Below, piece by piece: positions 1 to 6,402 of a stretch of 10,792 bases of DNA. The stretch comes from Bacillota bacterium. GTDB lineage: Bacteria > Bacillota > Bacilli > Bacillales > Cytobacillaceae. The stretch is taken from the NCBI GenBank assembly GCA_030705745.1, contig JAUZPT010000065.1:1-10792 (forward strand). The letters run 5' to 3'. Each line of letters starts with the position of its first letter. The first letter of the stretch is position 1. Under the pieces are notes generated by a model. The model did not search any database, was not told the origin of the DNA, and worked only from the letters and a program-made list of their open reading frames with translations. Made by a program: the position numbers and the translations under genes.

Positions 1-143
1 CTCCTCGTTTTGTCCATCATAAGCGTGATGATGGGCATTTTCACGTGCACCCATTTATAAAAGAACGAAAATTTTCACGTTCGATTTTGTTCATTTAATT
101 TTATTATTATTAATAAATTAATGAAGAAAGAGAGAATTCTTAA
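1..143. other. Window-edge segment, no gene assigned
   Basis: Positions 1-60 are open on both strands, but neither reading is convincing. On plus, frame 1 reads a short hydrophobic stretch ending in TAA at 58-60, which could be the tail of an upstream gene. On minus, an ATG at 54-52 opens an 18-codon His-rich reading (AHHHAYDG), but it has no Shine-Dalgarno and a TAA directly in front of it. GAACG (63-67) and CGTTC (78-82) flank an AAAATTTT core and form a weak hairpin followed by T-rich sequence, possibly the end of an upstream plus-strand transcript. Positions 95-125 are very AT-rich and may hold the promoter of the next gene; I cannot name a convincing -35/-10 pair. Confidence 0.25.
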
Positions 144-1295
144 ATGGAGGTGGAGTTCATTTGGAGATTTTACAAAGATATATTTCAAATGCCCTTAAGT
201 AAATCCTTGCTCGAACTTAAAAAAGACTTAAAAAACACGTCCGTTAAAAAAAGAACTCTTACCTCCGATGAACATAAGTTGGTTAACCAGATCAAGGAGA
301 AAACAAAGAAATTTAATCGTAATAATCTGACAAGAACAAAAGCGTATCTAGATTTTTATAATAATCATCCCGAAATACATTGGTCTTTTTTGGCTCACAT
401 GGTATCAAGGAACGGCGGCTGGAATATGACCGACTTGAAGGGTGAGTTCCTTGCCAAACTAATGTCCATGAAAGATAGGATCACCTTTTTTTCCTTTATA
501 GAAAGAGCAAATTGGCTGATCTTCAAAGATGCCTTCCCTCAACTTCTTCTATACGAAGAAACCTTAAAAAGGCATAAAGATCTCACCCATCTCATTTCGC
601 ATTTTGATGTTTCTAGATTCATGGAATCAATTTGGAAACATTTTCTCCATTTTAATGATTCTGCCATCCTTACCTTGGGACTTATTATAAATGAACAAAA
701 CTATATTGAAAAAAGGATCGTTCAACATAATGAAATGAAAAAAGAAGTGTTTGGCACTTTAGAATTTTTATTACAGGACCTCCTCTCCTTGAACCAAATC
801 CTCTTTCCTTATGACAATAATGGATTAGTAAAGCTAGCAGGCCTTACCGTCCATCATTTTGAAAGTTTGCACACCCGCATACAAATCGGAAAAAAATTAT
901 ATAGTGTTCTCTTTAGTGATGGGAGTGTTTCTTTACAGGTTCATAATTGGGCTAAGCGGAACCCTCATACCGGTTCTAGAAAGGATTATTGGCCATTGTT
1001 ATTCAATGTTGTCAATGAAAGTGTTCCGAGTAACAACTATTTACAGCGATTAAGCTCATGTCAACTCCGAACAGGATCCCCTAGATTTTTTAGTCCTACT
1101 TTGGAATTTGCATGGAAAGATACAGTTCAGAATAGTGCTGAAATAGGCGATTGGTATAAAGATTGGCAGGTCATTGAATACTTGGAGTTTATGGAGGAAC
1201 CTGTAAAGGATGAAATACAGGGTGAATATTGTAGAACATTAGAGCGGCTGGAGCTAGCCGCGATGGCTAAAAAAGTGATTTCTATATTTGATTAG
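144..1295 (+). CDS. DUF2515 family protein (YppC-like), function unknown
   Basis: A 383-aa soluble-looking protein with no signal peptide or clear membrane segment. I recognise the DUF2515 family, as in B. subtilis YppC, from the conserved block at about residues 58-100: NRNNLTRTKAY, then the HPEIHW segment and SRNGGWNMTDLKG. Its biochemical role is unknown. Family members are found in Bacillaceae, usually as single genes. The start is uncertain. The ATG at 144 has only a weak purine-rich upstream site (about 124-134), whereas a strong GGAGGTGGAG lies inside the first codons (147-155). That site would suit a start near 159, but the in-frame codon there is ATT; the next in-frame ATG is at 189, too far away. 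The gene appears monocistronic and converges with the RsbR-type gene at 1516. It is neither truncated nor frameshifted. Confidence 0.85.
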   Translation: MEVEFIWRFYKDIFQMPLSKSLLELKKDLKNTSVKKRTLTSDEHKLVNQIKEKTKKFNRNNLTRTKAYLDFYNNHPEIHWSFLAHMVSRNGGWNMTDLKGEFLAKLMSMKDRITFFSFIERANWLIFKDAFPQLLLYEETLKRHKDLTHLISHFDVSRFMESIWKHFLHFNDSAILTLGLIINEQNYIEKRIVQHNEMKKEVFGTLEFLLQDLLSLNQILFPYDNNGLVKLAGLTVHHFESLHTRIQIGKKLYSVLFSDGSVSLQVHNWAKRNPHTGSRKDYWPLLFNVVNESVPSNNYLQRLSSCQLRTGSPRFFSPTLEFAWKDTVQNSAEIGDWYKDWQVIEYLEFMEEPVKDEIQGEYCRTLERLELAAMAKKVISIFD

Positions 1296-1399
1296 TGCAT
1301 TCCTTAGTTTGACCGAATTCATAAAAAAAACCTTATTGGTTTATATGATCTTCGAAACATTGTCCAAACAAACAGCCATACTTCTTCCACAAATAGCAA

Positions 1400-1476
1400 A
1401 AGCCGCTCCCTTAACGACAGGAACGACTTCACCTCTATGCCAGCAAGCAGCTGTCGGGACTAACCAGGGGGCTTGC
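1400..1476. repeat. GC-richer imperfect inverted repeat between convergent genes
   Basis: Between the two convergent stop codons, this stretch is visibly richer in G+C than its surroundings. It can fold into a long imperfect stem: AAGC (1400-1403) with GCTT (1471-1474), CCCT (1408-1411) with AGGG (1466-1469), and CGACAG (1415-1420) with CTGTCG (1451-1456). An alternative hairpin pairs GCAAGC (1443-1448) with GCTTGC (1471-1476) and is followed by GTCTTTTG, which would make a mediocre plus-strand terminator. The minus strand is also open for 47 codons (1484-1344, stop at 1343-1341) but lacks a plausible start. It may be a terminator region, a structured RNA or a degraded insertion; I cannot choose. 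Confidence 0.35.
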
Positions 1477-1515
1477 GTCTTTTGTTACTTGAATCGTATG
1501 GCTTCAAACTTTTGA

Positions 1516-2358
1516 CTATTTAGTACTAAACAACTCTTCCATCGCTTTTTGCAAATTCGCTTTTATACTTAAATTACTAAAATCAAGACCGATACTTACA
1601 ATCGTCTGTGCAACTTCAGGACGAATTCCAGTTAAAACTGTCTCTACTCCTAAAAGCTTTAAAGAAGCTATAACTTTGAAAATACGGTCTGCTACCATCG
1701 TGTCTACAATGTAAACTCCTGATAAATCTAAAATTAATCGTTGAAGCTGTAATTTATTTGCGGAAATTAACGTTTCTTCCATAAGCATATTAGCTCGTTC
1801 CGTATCGATATTACCGATTAACGGCAAAATAGCAACTCCTTTTGTGAGAGGAACAACAGGAACCGATAGTTCAAGAAATGCGTTTTTGGCATTTTCAAGT
1901 GTCATTTGATGTTGTTGAACATACGTCAAACTAAAGGCATATGCAGCGTGGTCCAAAAGCGGATTTAAAATAGCCCCTAACTCAAAGACAAGGTCTATTG
2001 ACATATTGTTTTTCTTTATATCGTCTTTAAGGGATTGCCAAATGAACGATCGATAATATCTTGTATCTTTAAGTGCTTCATCTAATGGAGCACCAAGTTT
2101 GAAAACAATCTCTCCTGTTTCCTTACCCCATTCCGTAACCTTTTGAAAAGCCGCCTCTTCGTCTAAATGGTCCTTGAGTATTTCGCCAAACAGACTGATA
2201 AAATGGACGCGCATTTGTATAATATCTTCTTCAATAGAAGCAAGTTGTCTTTTTTCCTCTTCGGTAATTCCAACAATTCTGCTTTCGTGTACTTTTTTAG
2301 CAATTTCAAGTTTATTTTTTAATAAATTTTCTCCTAATAATCGCAATGAATCTTCCAT
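1516..2358 (-). CDS. RsbR-family stressosome protein with STAS domain (paralogue 1)
   Basis: A 280-aa cytoplasmic protein of the RsbR co-antagonist family. The all-helical N-terminal half (about 1-150) is the variable sensory region, a non-heme globin fold in characterised RsbR proteins. The C-terminal STAS domain (about 160-278) carries NIDTER and IVDTMVAD, whose threonines T186 and T220 are 34 residues apart. This matches T171 and T205 of B. subtilis RsbRA, the residues phosphorylated by RsbT kinase. In that system RsbR and RsbS form the stressosome that releases RsbT to activate sigma B. I chose ATG 2358-2356: it follows GGGGGT at a proper distance, while the in-frame TTG at 2373 overlaps that ribosome site and has none of its own. 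This start also gives exactly the length of the divergent paralogue. No rsbS, rsbT or sigB is nearby, so its signal and output are unknown. Confidence 0.9.
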   Translation of the reverse strand: MEDSLRLLGENLLKNKLEIAKKVHESRIVGITEEEKRQLASIEEDIIQMRVHFISLFGEILKDHLDEEAAFQKVTEWGKETGEIVFKLGAPLDEALKDTRYYRSFIWQSLKDDIKKNNMSIDLVFELGAILNPLLDHAAYAFSLTYVQQHQMTLENAKNAFLELSVPVVPLTKGVAILPLIGNIDTERANMLMEETLISANKLQLQRLILDLSGVYIVDTMVADRIFKVIASLKLLGVETVLTGIRPEVAQTIVSIGLDFSNLSIKANLQKAMEELFSTK

Positions 2359-2420
2359 TTTTTCTACCCCCAAGCTTTCCAGCGTTCTTTTAAAAATTTA
2401 CGCTCTTAATAGCTAACTCA

Positions 2421-2449
2421 ATAATACCATATGTATTAGGAAGTTCACA
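2421..2449 (-). promoter_or_regulatory. Possible sigma-A promoter for the minus-strand RsbR-type gene
   Basis: On the minus strand TGTGAA (2449-2444) stands 17 nt before TATTAT (2426-2421), about 60 bp ahead of the ATG. The -35 is weak. I found no clear sigma-B box pair (GTTTAA / GGGTAT) here, although the -10 region contains GGTATT. Confidence 0.3.
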
Positions 2450-2547
2450 CTTTTGACGATTATGACCGAAATACTGAATGACAATACAAAAAAATATAAA
2501 TTCCTGTCTTAAGCAAATACTAGTTTAATAAGCTAAATAGTTAAGAG

Positions 2548-2577
2548 TTAACAAATACTTACAAAATAAGATATAGT
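2548..2577 (+). promoter_or_regulatory. Likely sigma-A promoter for the plus-strand RsbR-type gene
   Basis: TTAACA (2548-2553) and TATAGT (2572-2577) are separated by 18 nt. A strong ribosome site AGGGGGG (2584-2590) follows, six bases before the ATG at 2597. The predicted leader is very short, about 10-15 nt, leaving no room for leader-based control. Assigned by pattern only. Confidence 0.45.
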
Positions 2578-2596
2578 ATAGTTAGGGGGGAAATTA

Positions 2597-3439
2597 ATGA
2601 AAGATGAATTAAGATACATTGGTGAAAAAATCACTCATAATGCTGTTTCAATAGCTCAAAATATAGCAAAAATGCAAGGTGAGGACTACACGCAAAGATT
2701 AAATGAAGCCGGTATGCCATATCCCCTGCGACTTGAACTTAGGACAGAAATAATCCGCTTTTTTGGACAGGCTTTGTACGAAAATTTGGATTCTGTCACT
2801 GAAAACGTTATAAATTGGAGCAAAAAGTCAGCCGAACTCGCCATTCATTATCATGTATCATTAAGCGATTCTTTAAGAGCAGTCTCTTCTTATCGAAATG
2901 TAATTTGGGATGTATTCACTGAAGAATTGGTTCAAAGACAGTTTGCTGCAATTACCATGCTGGATGTATCAAAGATTATTGATCCTTTACTTGATTTGGT
3001 AAGCAGAATATACGGTGAACTATATGAAAATCATAACAATCGATTAATGGATATCGCTTATACCGCGCTTGAAGAACTTTCGGTTCCGGTTGTGTCCATT
3101 GTCGATGGGATAGCTGTTATTCCCATAGTTGGTGAAATTGACACACACCGTGCAAAATTAATTATGGAAATTTCATTAAATGAAGGCGCACGATTGAAAT
3201 TACAAAATATCATTTTGGATTTTTCTGGTGTTCCAATGATTGATACCATGATTGCGGATAAAATCTTTCAAGTTGTGTATGCTCTAAGACTGACTGGTAT
3301 TGAAGCTATGATTACAGGAATACGTCCGGAAATAGTACAAACCATTGTGAATCTCCAATTGAATTTTGGTAATATAAAAACCTATTCAACCATGCAGAAA
3401 GCATTAAAACACTTGGGTGTAAAACTTGTAACAGCTTAA
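2597..3439 (+). CDS. RsbR-family stressosome protein with STAS domain (paralogue 2)
   Basis: A second 280-aa RsbR-type protein, transcribed away from the first across a 238-bp gap. The N-terminal helical sensor region (about 1-150) differs strongly from its partner. The STAS half (about 160-275) is clearly related: both contain LSVPVV, then IDTxRA, then IxDTMxAD, then TGIRPE and QTIV. The two RsbT-target threonines are present as T183 (EIDTHRAK) and T217 (MIDTMIAD), again 34 residues apart. By family knowledge it should co-assemble with RsbS-type STAS proteins and be phosphorylated by RsbT. The start is firm: AGGGGGG sits six bases upstream of ATG. A strong terminator follows 30 bp after the stop, so it is a single-gene unit. 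Divergent STAS halves suggest an old duplication, not a recent copy. The ligand or stress sensed cannot be read from the sequence. Confidence 0.9.
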   Translation: MKDELRYIGEKITHNAVSIAQNIAKMQGEDYTQRLNEAGMPYPLRLELRTEIIRFFGQALYENLDSVTENVINWSKKSAELAIHYHVSLSDSLRAVSSYRNVIWDVFTEELVQRQFAAITMLDVSKIIDPLLDLVSRIYGELYENHNNRLMDIAYTALEELSVPVVSIVDGIAVIPIVGEIDTHRAKLIMEISLNEGARLKLQNIILDFSGVPMIDTMIADKIFQVVYALRLTGIEAMITGIRPEIVQTIVNLQLNFGNIKTYSTMQKALKHLGVKLVTA

Positions 3440-3466
3440 AACCATTGCATAGGCGGTTTTCAATGA

Positions 3467-3495
3467 AAAAATGCATCCTCTTGGGTGCTTTTTTT
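3467..3495 (+). terminator. Rho-independent terminator after paralogue 2
   Basis: GCATCC (3473-3478), loop TCTT, GGGTGC (3483-3488), then a run of seven T (3489-3495). Six A at 3466-3471 lie opposite the T run, so the hairpin could also act weakly on the other strand. Confidence 0.85.
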
Positions 3496-3673
3496 CTTTT
3501 ACCAAATTTTCTGAAGTATTTTTAATAAATATGGTTAATACTTGTTGGAAAATATGCAGCTACCATTAATATTTTATAATGAGAATATTTTTATGCGAAT
3601 TTCAACTGTTCTTCCGCTTTCTAATGAGTAGCTTCAAGTAATCACGCCATTAGCAGTCAGTACTTTTGATCTA

Positions 3674-3748
3674 TCATGTAGTAAAGAATTCATGTGCAAC
3701 GGAAATTAATATTATCAGGATTGTACTCGAATAAATAAGAATTCTCAT
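3674..3748 (-). CDS. Possible 24-aa hydrophobic peptide (doubtful)
   Basis: ATG at 3748-3746 opens 24 codons ending in TGA at 3676-3674. The product is a single hydrophobic helix (ILIYSSTILIILISV) flanked by an N-terminal MR and a C-terminal polar tail, the shape of a small membrane peptide. An AGGA (3759-3756) lies seven bases upstream. No homologue comes to mind, and in AT-rich DNA such a frame can arise by chance. Confidence 0.2.
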   Translation of the reverse strand: MRILIYSSTILIILISVAHEFFTT

Positions 3749-3805
3749 TAATATTTCCTGGTTATTAAGAAATACTACCTTTATTAAAAGAATCGTTACT
3801 GTTGT

Positions 3806-3840
3806 GGAATGCTTTCTTAACTGTGCCAAACGTGCATTCC
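3806..3840. repeat. Inverted repeat GGAATGC / GCATTCC
   Basis: GGAATGC (3806-3812) and GCATTCC (3834-3840) are perfect inverted copies around a 21-nt spacer. No T run follows on either strand, so it is not an ordinary terminator. It could be an operator, a cruciform or an RNA hairpin upstream of the deacetylase gene. Confidence 0.4.
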
Positions 3841-3925
3841 CTTTCACCACTTGAAATTGGAAAATCACTATTAAGTAACCAATTCGTAGTGGGATTAAAT
3901 TAGTTTTTATAGGAGACCAGTTTCC

Positions 3926-4678
3926 ATGAGAAAACATTTTTGGATGATTTTCATTTCGTTATTTAGTTGTTTATTCTTTTTTCAAAAGGCCAACGCAACG
4001 AATAGTATTCGAAATGAATACGAAAATACTGGAAAGGTTATTTGGGAAGTCAAGACGACGGAAAAAATAGTTGCTTTAACATTCGATGATGGACCAAATC
4101 CTCTTTATACTCCAGACATTTTAAATGCACTAGCCAAATATAAGGCGAAAGCAACATTTTTTGTTACTGGTGAACAAGCTGAAAGATACCCTGAGATTAT
4201 AAAGCGAGAAGCTAATGAAGGCCAGGAAATCGCTAACCACACGTATAATCATCATTATAAAGATGATTCAGATTCAGACAATTTAAAAGAAGAATTAATG
4301 AATACAGCGAATATCATAAAAAAAATTACAGGAAAGAAGCCAACACTTTTTCGCCCTGTCGGTGGTTATCTTAACAAACAAATAATTAATACGGCATTCA
4401 ATAATGGCTACCTGACAGTATTATGGTCGTGGCACCAAGATACAAAGGATTGGAGTAAACCCGGAATAGAGAAAATCACTGAAAATGTCATTTCAGATAC
4501 TCGACCAGGAGATATCATTATTCTTCATGATTCTGGTGGAGATCGTTCACAAACTGTTAAAGCTTTAGAGAATATCTTGAAAATATTATACAAGGAAGGA
4601 TTTACTTGTGTTACCGTCTCTGACATGTTATATCGTTCAGAATCAATCGTACCAAAGCCATTTCAAGTAACACCTTAA
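3926..4678 (+). CDS. Secreted polysaccharide deacetylase (NodB / CE4 family)
   Basis: A 250-aa metal-dependent N- or O-deacetylase, probably acting outside the membrane on peptidoglycan amino sugars or another cell-surface glycan. An N-terminal signal peptide (residues 1-24: MRKH, a hydrophobic core, then ANA) is followed by a NodB domain at about 46-235. All five family motifs are visible: TFDDGPN (52-58, with base D54 and metal ligand D55), HTYNH (metal ligands H105 and H109), RPVGGY (143-148), DTKDW (172-176) and ILHDSGG (199-205, catalytic H201). Motif 3 is usually RPPYG or RPPGG, so V145 is a mild variant. ATG 3926 follows AGGAGA. It is probably co-transcribed with the small gene at 4752, ahead of a shared terminator. 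PdaA/PdaB-like spore or cell-wall roles are possible, but substrate cannot be assigned. Confidence 0.9.
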   Translation: MRKHFWMIFISLFSCLFFFQKANATNSIRNEYENTGKVIWEVKTTEKIVALTFDDGPNPLYTPDILNALAKYKAKATFFVTGEQAERYPEIIKREANEGQEIANHTYNHHYKDDSDSDNLKEELMNTANIIKKITGKKPTLFRPVGGYLNKQIINTAFNNGYLTVLWSWHQDTKDWSKPGIEKITENVISDTRPGDIIILHDSGGDRSQTVKALENILKILYKEGFTCVTVSDMLYRSESIVPKPFQVTP

Positions 4679-4751
4679 AGTATAAGAATTTGTTTAAAAT
4701 CGGACAAACAGTGCAAAATAATTTTGAAACTTTATGAAAGGAGGCCAAATA

Positions 4752-4886
4752 ATGACAAATAAAAATGATAATCGCGAGCGTAAAAACAAGTATCCAAACA
4801 GTGCGAATAATAATGTAGAAGCATCAAAGGAAATAAGCATTAGAAGCGAAATAACAAAGAAGGATTTAAAGAATAAACAAAATTAA
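4752..4886 (+). CDS. Small hydrophilic protein, 44 aa, unknown
   Basis: A short reading frame with a very strong ribosome site (AAGGAGG, about 4738-4744) seven bases before ATG, starting 73 bp after the deacetylase stop and ending just before a strong terminator. The product is highly charged and polar, rich in Asn and Lys (MTNKNDNRERKNKYP at the start, KKDLKNKQN at the end). It has no Cys, no Trp and no membrane segment, so it is probably disordered. It resembles in style the small basic proteins of Bacillus spores, but I recognise no specific family. The ribosome site and terminator placement argue that it is translated; no function is claimed. Confidence 0.6.
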   Translation: MTNKNDNRERKNKYPNSANNNVEASKEISIRSEITKKDLKNKQN

Positions 4887-4892
4887 AAGCAC

Positions 4893-4929
4893 AAAAAAAA
4901 AGTTCAAGGCAAATGCTTTGAACTTTTTT
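4893..4929. terminator. Strong bidirectional terminator
   Basis: AGTTCAAGGC (4901-4910), loop AAAT, GCTTTGAACT (4915-4924) form a 10-bp stem with one G-T pair. It is bordered by A8 on the left and T6 on the right, so it terminates in both directions: the deacetylase/small-protein transcript on plus, and the DUF1643 transcript on minus. Confidence 0.9.
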
Positions 4930-4990
4930 GGGAAATAAAAGAACATCATTCTACAATAAAACATCCACTGCCCCTCCACTTTAACACATT

Positions 4991-5025
4991 ACTTTAATGG
5001 GGGTCAGGCCCCCAGTGCTTTAAAG
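4991..5025 (+). repeat. Palindromic element A, GGGGGTCAGGCCCCC
   Basis: GGGGG (4999-5003) and CCCCC (5009-5013) enclose TCAGG. CTTTAA (4992-4997) and TTAAAG (5020-5025) form an outer pair. The 3' extension AGTGCTTTA (5014-5022) matches those of the other copies at 5681, 6438 and 6461. It lies 46 bp beyond the stop of the minus-strand DUF1643 gene and is oriented on plus. Confidence 0.8.
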
Positions 5026-5059
5026 CGTGTGAGGTTTGATGTTCTTGCGAGCAATTCAT

Positions 5060-5542
5060 TCAATTAAAATGAAATACTTCGAGATTTGTCGTACTTTTAA
5101 CGAATAACGGGTGTCTAGGATGACCCTCTCTCGTGGTTCCAAGGCACAGTAAATTATGAGATTTTAATTGTTGTTCTAATTCTATATAATTTTTATGATG
5201 AATCGTTACATGTTCTCCCCAAGCAACAACCTTCACGGCGGCATCTGAAAGTGCACTTTCAATATGAATATTATTATTCGTACCAGTAGCTTCTTCTTTA
5301 GTAAGAGATTTAAGCTCCTTATGATTGGTCGCCCTATATGCAAAAACATTAACAATTTCTAATGAACCGCAATTCCACCGTTTCGCAAATGATATACACC
5401 GAATCGTGGTCGGATCATCTGTTGATTCATTAGCAGTACTCGGATTTAGCATAATAAAAACGGCTTTTCTAGGATTCTCACTATCCCATATCCTTTTCAA
5501 AGAATAACGGTAATCACCTTTGATGACGGCTTCCTTTTCCAA
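5060..5542 (-). CDS. DUF1643 domain protein, function unknown
   Basis: A 160-aa protein spanning one full DUF1643 domain. The family signature is clear: YRYSLKRIW (12-20), FIMLNPSTANESTDDPTT (29-46), then RC, a central VNVFAYRAT block with AWGEH following, and a C-terminal HPRHPLF stretch after a LGTT segment. DUF1643 proteins are small cytoplasmic proteins without an established activity and occur in both phages and bacterial chromosomes. No enzyme role is claimed. The start codon is TTG (5542-5540), chosen because AAGGGGG sits seven bases upstream. Transcription would end at the bidirectional terminator at 4893-4929, passing through palindrome A. Upstream sequence contains TTGTTT and TATGAT but with short spacing, so I make no promoter call. 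It is probably its own unit, since a repeat and 184 bp separate it from the acetyltransferase. Confidence 0.88.
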   Translation of the reverse strand: MEKEAVIKGDYRYSLKRIWDSENPRKAVFIMLNPSTANESTDDPTTIRCISFAKRWNCGSLEIVNVFAYRATNHKELKSLTKEEATGTNNNIHIESALSDAAVKVVAWGEHVTIHHKNYIELEQQLKSHNLLCLGTTREGHPRHPLFVKSTTNLEVFHFN

Positions 5543-5653
5543 AAGAATTCCCCCTTAAGCTTGGCTACTCTATAAATCATATGTTTCGCTTAATAGAAAC
5601 AAGCCACTTAAAAGTAATTCTTTTTTTCGGTTCTGCATCAAACTACTTTATCT

Positions 5654-5708
5654 CATCACCGCAATGGGGGTCAGACCCCCGGTGCGTTAGTGCAATATTG
5701 CGATGGTG
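5654..5708 (+). repeat. Palindromic element B with nested long arms
   Basis: A perfect core GGGGGTCAGACCCCC (5666-5680) is followed by GGTGCGTTA. The core sits inside a second inverted pair: CATCACCGCAAT (5654-5665) and ATTGCGATGGTG (5697-5708), 12 bp with one mismatch and one wobble. A third palindrome, GCAATATTGC (5692-5701), overlaps the right arm. It lies 19 bp beyond the stop of the acetyltransferase gene, and about 110 bp upstream of the DUF1643 start. Confidence 0.85.
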
Positions 5709-5726
5709 GTAATGCCTCATCGAGTT

Positions 5727-6224
5727 TTAATTCTTAGTTAATTGGTAACCAGAATAAATATCTTCCCAGTTTAACGGTCTTGCTAATCTTTTTTCTATCT
5801 TATCTATCGGTTTAAAACCAAACTTCTCATATAAGGAATGAGCATCATCGGTGCCAAGGTTAAAACTAGTACCCCTCAATTTTGGATGTTCAACAATGAC
5901 TTCCATTAGCCACTTACTTAGTCCTCTTCCTCTATAATCGGGAAGTATAAAAACATCACCAAGCCAAGCGAATCTAACTAGATCGGACACTACACGGGCG
6001 AAACCAATCAGTTTCGCATCCCCGTTTGACGGATCTCCAATATAAATCCCGTAACAAAGTGTTGAATTATCTATTGACGCAATCACAAGCTCCTTGGCAA
6101 TGCCTTTAGCCCAATATGATTCAGTAGTTAAAAATTGATAAATGGTTTCAGTGTCAAGATAACTCTTATTGGTACTTATTGTAAATCCTTCTCGTTTCCA
6201 TTGCATTGTTTCCTTATTTATCAT
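5727..6224 (-). CDS. GNAT-family N-acetyltransferase
   Basis: A 165-aa single-domain acetyl-CoA-dependent acyltransferase. The GNAT fold is shown by the strand-turn-helix of motif A, VFILPDYRGRGLSKWLM (91-107), whose RGRG (98-101) binds the pyrophosphate of acetyl-CoA, and by motif B, NLGTDDAHSLYEKFGF (122-137), with Y132 in the usual general-acid position. The N-terminal part (FLTTESYWAKGI) belongs to the common subgroup of small bacterial GNATs with unassigned substrates, so amine, amino acid or antibiotic targets are all open. ATG 6224 follows AAGGTG at about ten bases. An alternative ATG six codons inside has AAGGA only four bases away, so the first is preferred. It is preceded by 274 bp of non-coding sequence that includes palindromes C and D. 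Confidence 0.88.
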   Translation of the reverse strand: MINKETMQWKREGFTISTNKSYLDTETIYQFLTTESYWAKGIAKELVIASIDNSTLCYGIYIGDPSNGDAKLIGFARVVSDLVRFAWLGDVFILPDYRGRGLSKWLMEVIVEHPKLRGTSFNLGTDDAHSLYEKFGFKPIDKIEKRLARPLNWEDIYSGYQLTKN

Positions 6225-6402
6225 TGAGTTGGTTCACCTTCTAAATTAATATTCCATTACACTTTTCACCTTTTTTTATAAAAATGCCTATATCCTTCTC
6301 TGATATATTTACACATCCTTTCGCGATATTTATGTATTAATTTATTCTATTCAAATCAAAAAATCCCTTTTTTTATTGAGTGTATTGATAAGTTCTGTAG
6401 AA

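Larger units (their letters stand above)
3496..3925. other. 430-bp AT-rich intergenic region ahead of the deacetylase gene
   Basis: No convincing gene occupies this stretch. It holds an inverted repeat at 3806-3840, a doubtful small minus-strand ORF at 3748-3674 and, at its right end, the deacetylase ribosome site AGGAGA (3911-3916). A longer minus-strand frame (3937-3674) opens inside the deacetylase gene with no ribosome site and reads as low-complexity sequence, so I treat it as chance. I could not find a clear -35/-10 pair for the deacetylase, although TTGAAA occurs at 3851-3856. Confidence 0.5.

Noticed and set aside
1..54. His-rich 18-codon start of a minus-strand gene at the left edge
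   Set aside because: No ribosome site, a stop codon immediately before the ATG, and too little sequence to judge.
1288..1515. 75-codon plus-strand frame after the DUF2515 gene
   Set aside because: It starts inside the DUF2515 stop region with no ribosome site, has no family resemblance and spans the inverted-repeat island; treated as non-coding.
2359..2373. TTG at 2373 as start of the minus-strand RsbR-type gene
   Set aside because: The GGGGGT ribosome site overlaps this codon and points to ATG 2358, which also gives the same length as the paralogue.
3674..3937. 87-codon minus-strand frame overlapping the deacetylase start
   Set aside because: It starts inside the deacetylase signal-peptide region without a ribosome site and has no recognisable domain; only its last 24 codons are kept, as a doubtful candidate.
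6240..6330. Very short minus-strand ORF (about 16 codons, beginning MCKYISEGY) upstream of the GNAT gene
   Set aside because: It has an AAAGG directly adjoining the ATG (bad spacing), is very short, and I have no family or conservation evidence.
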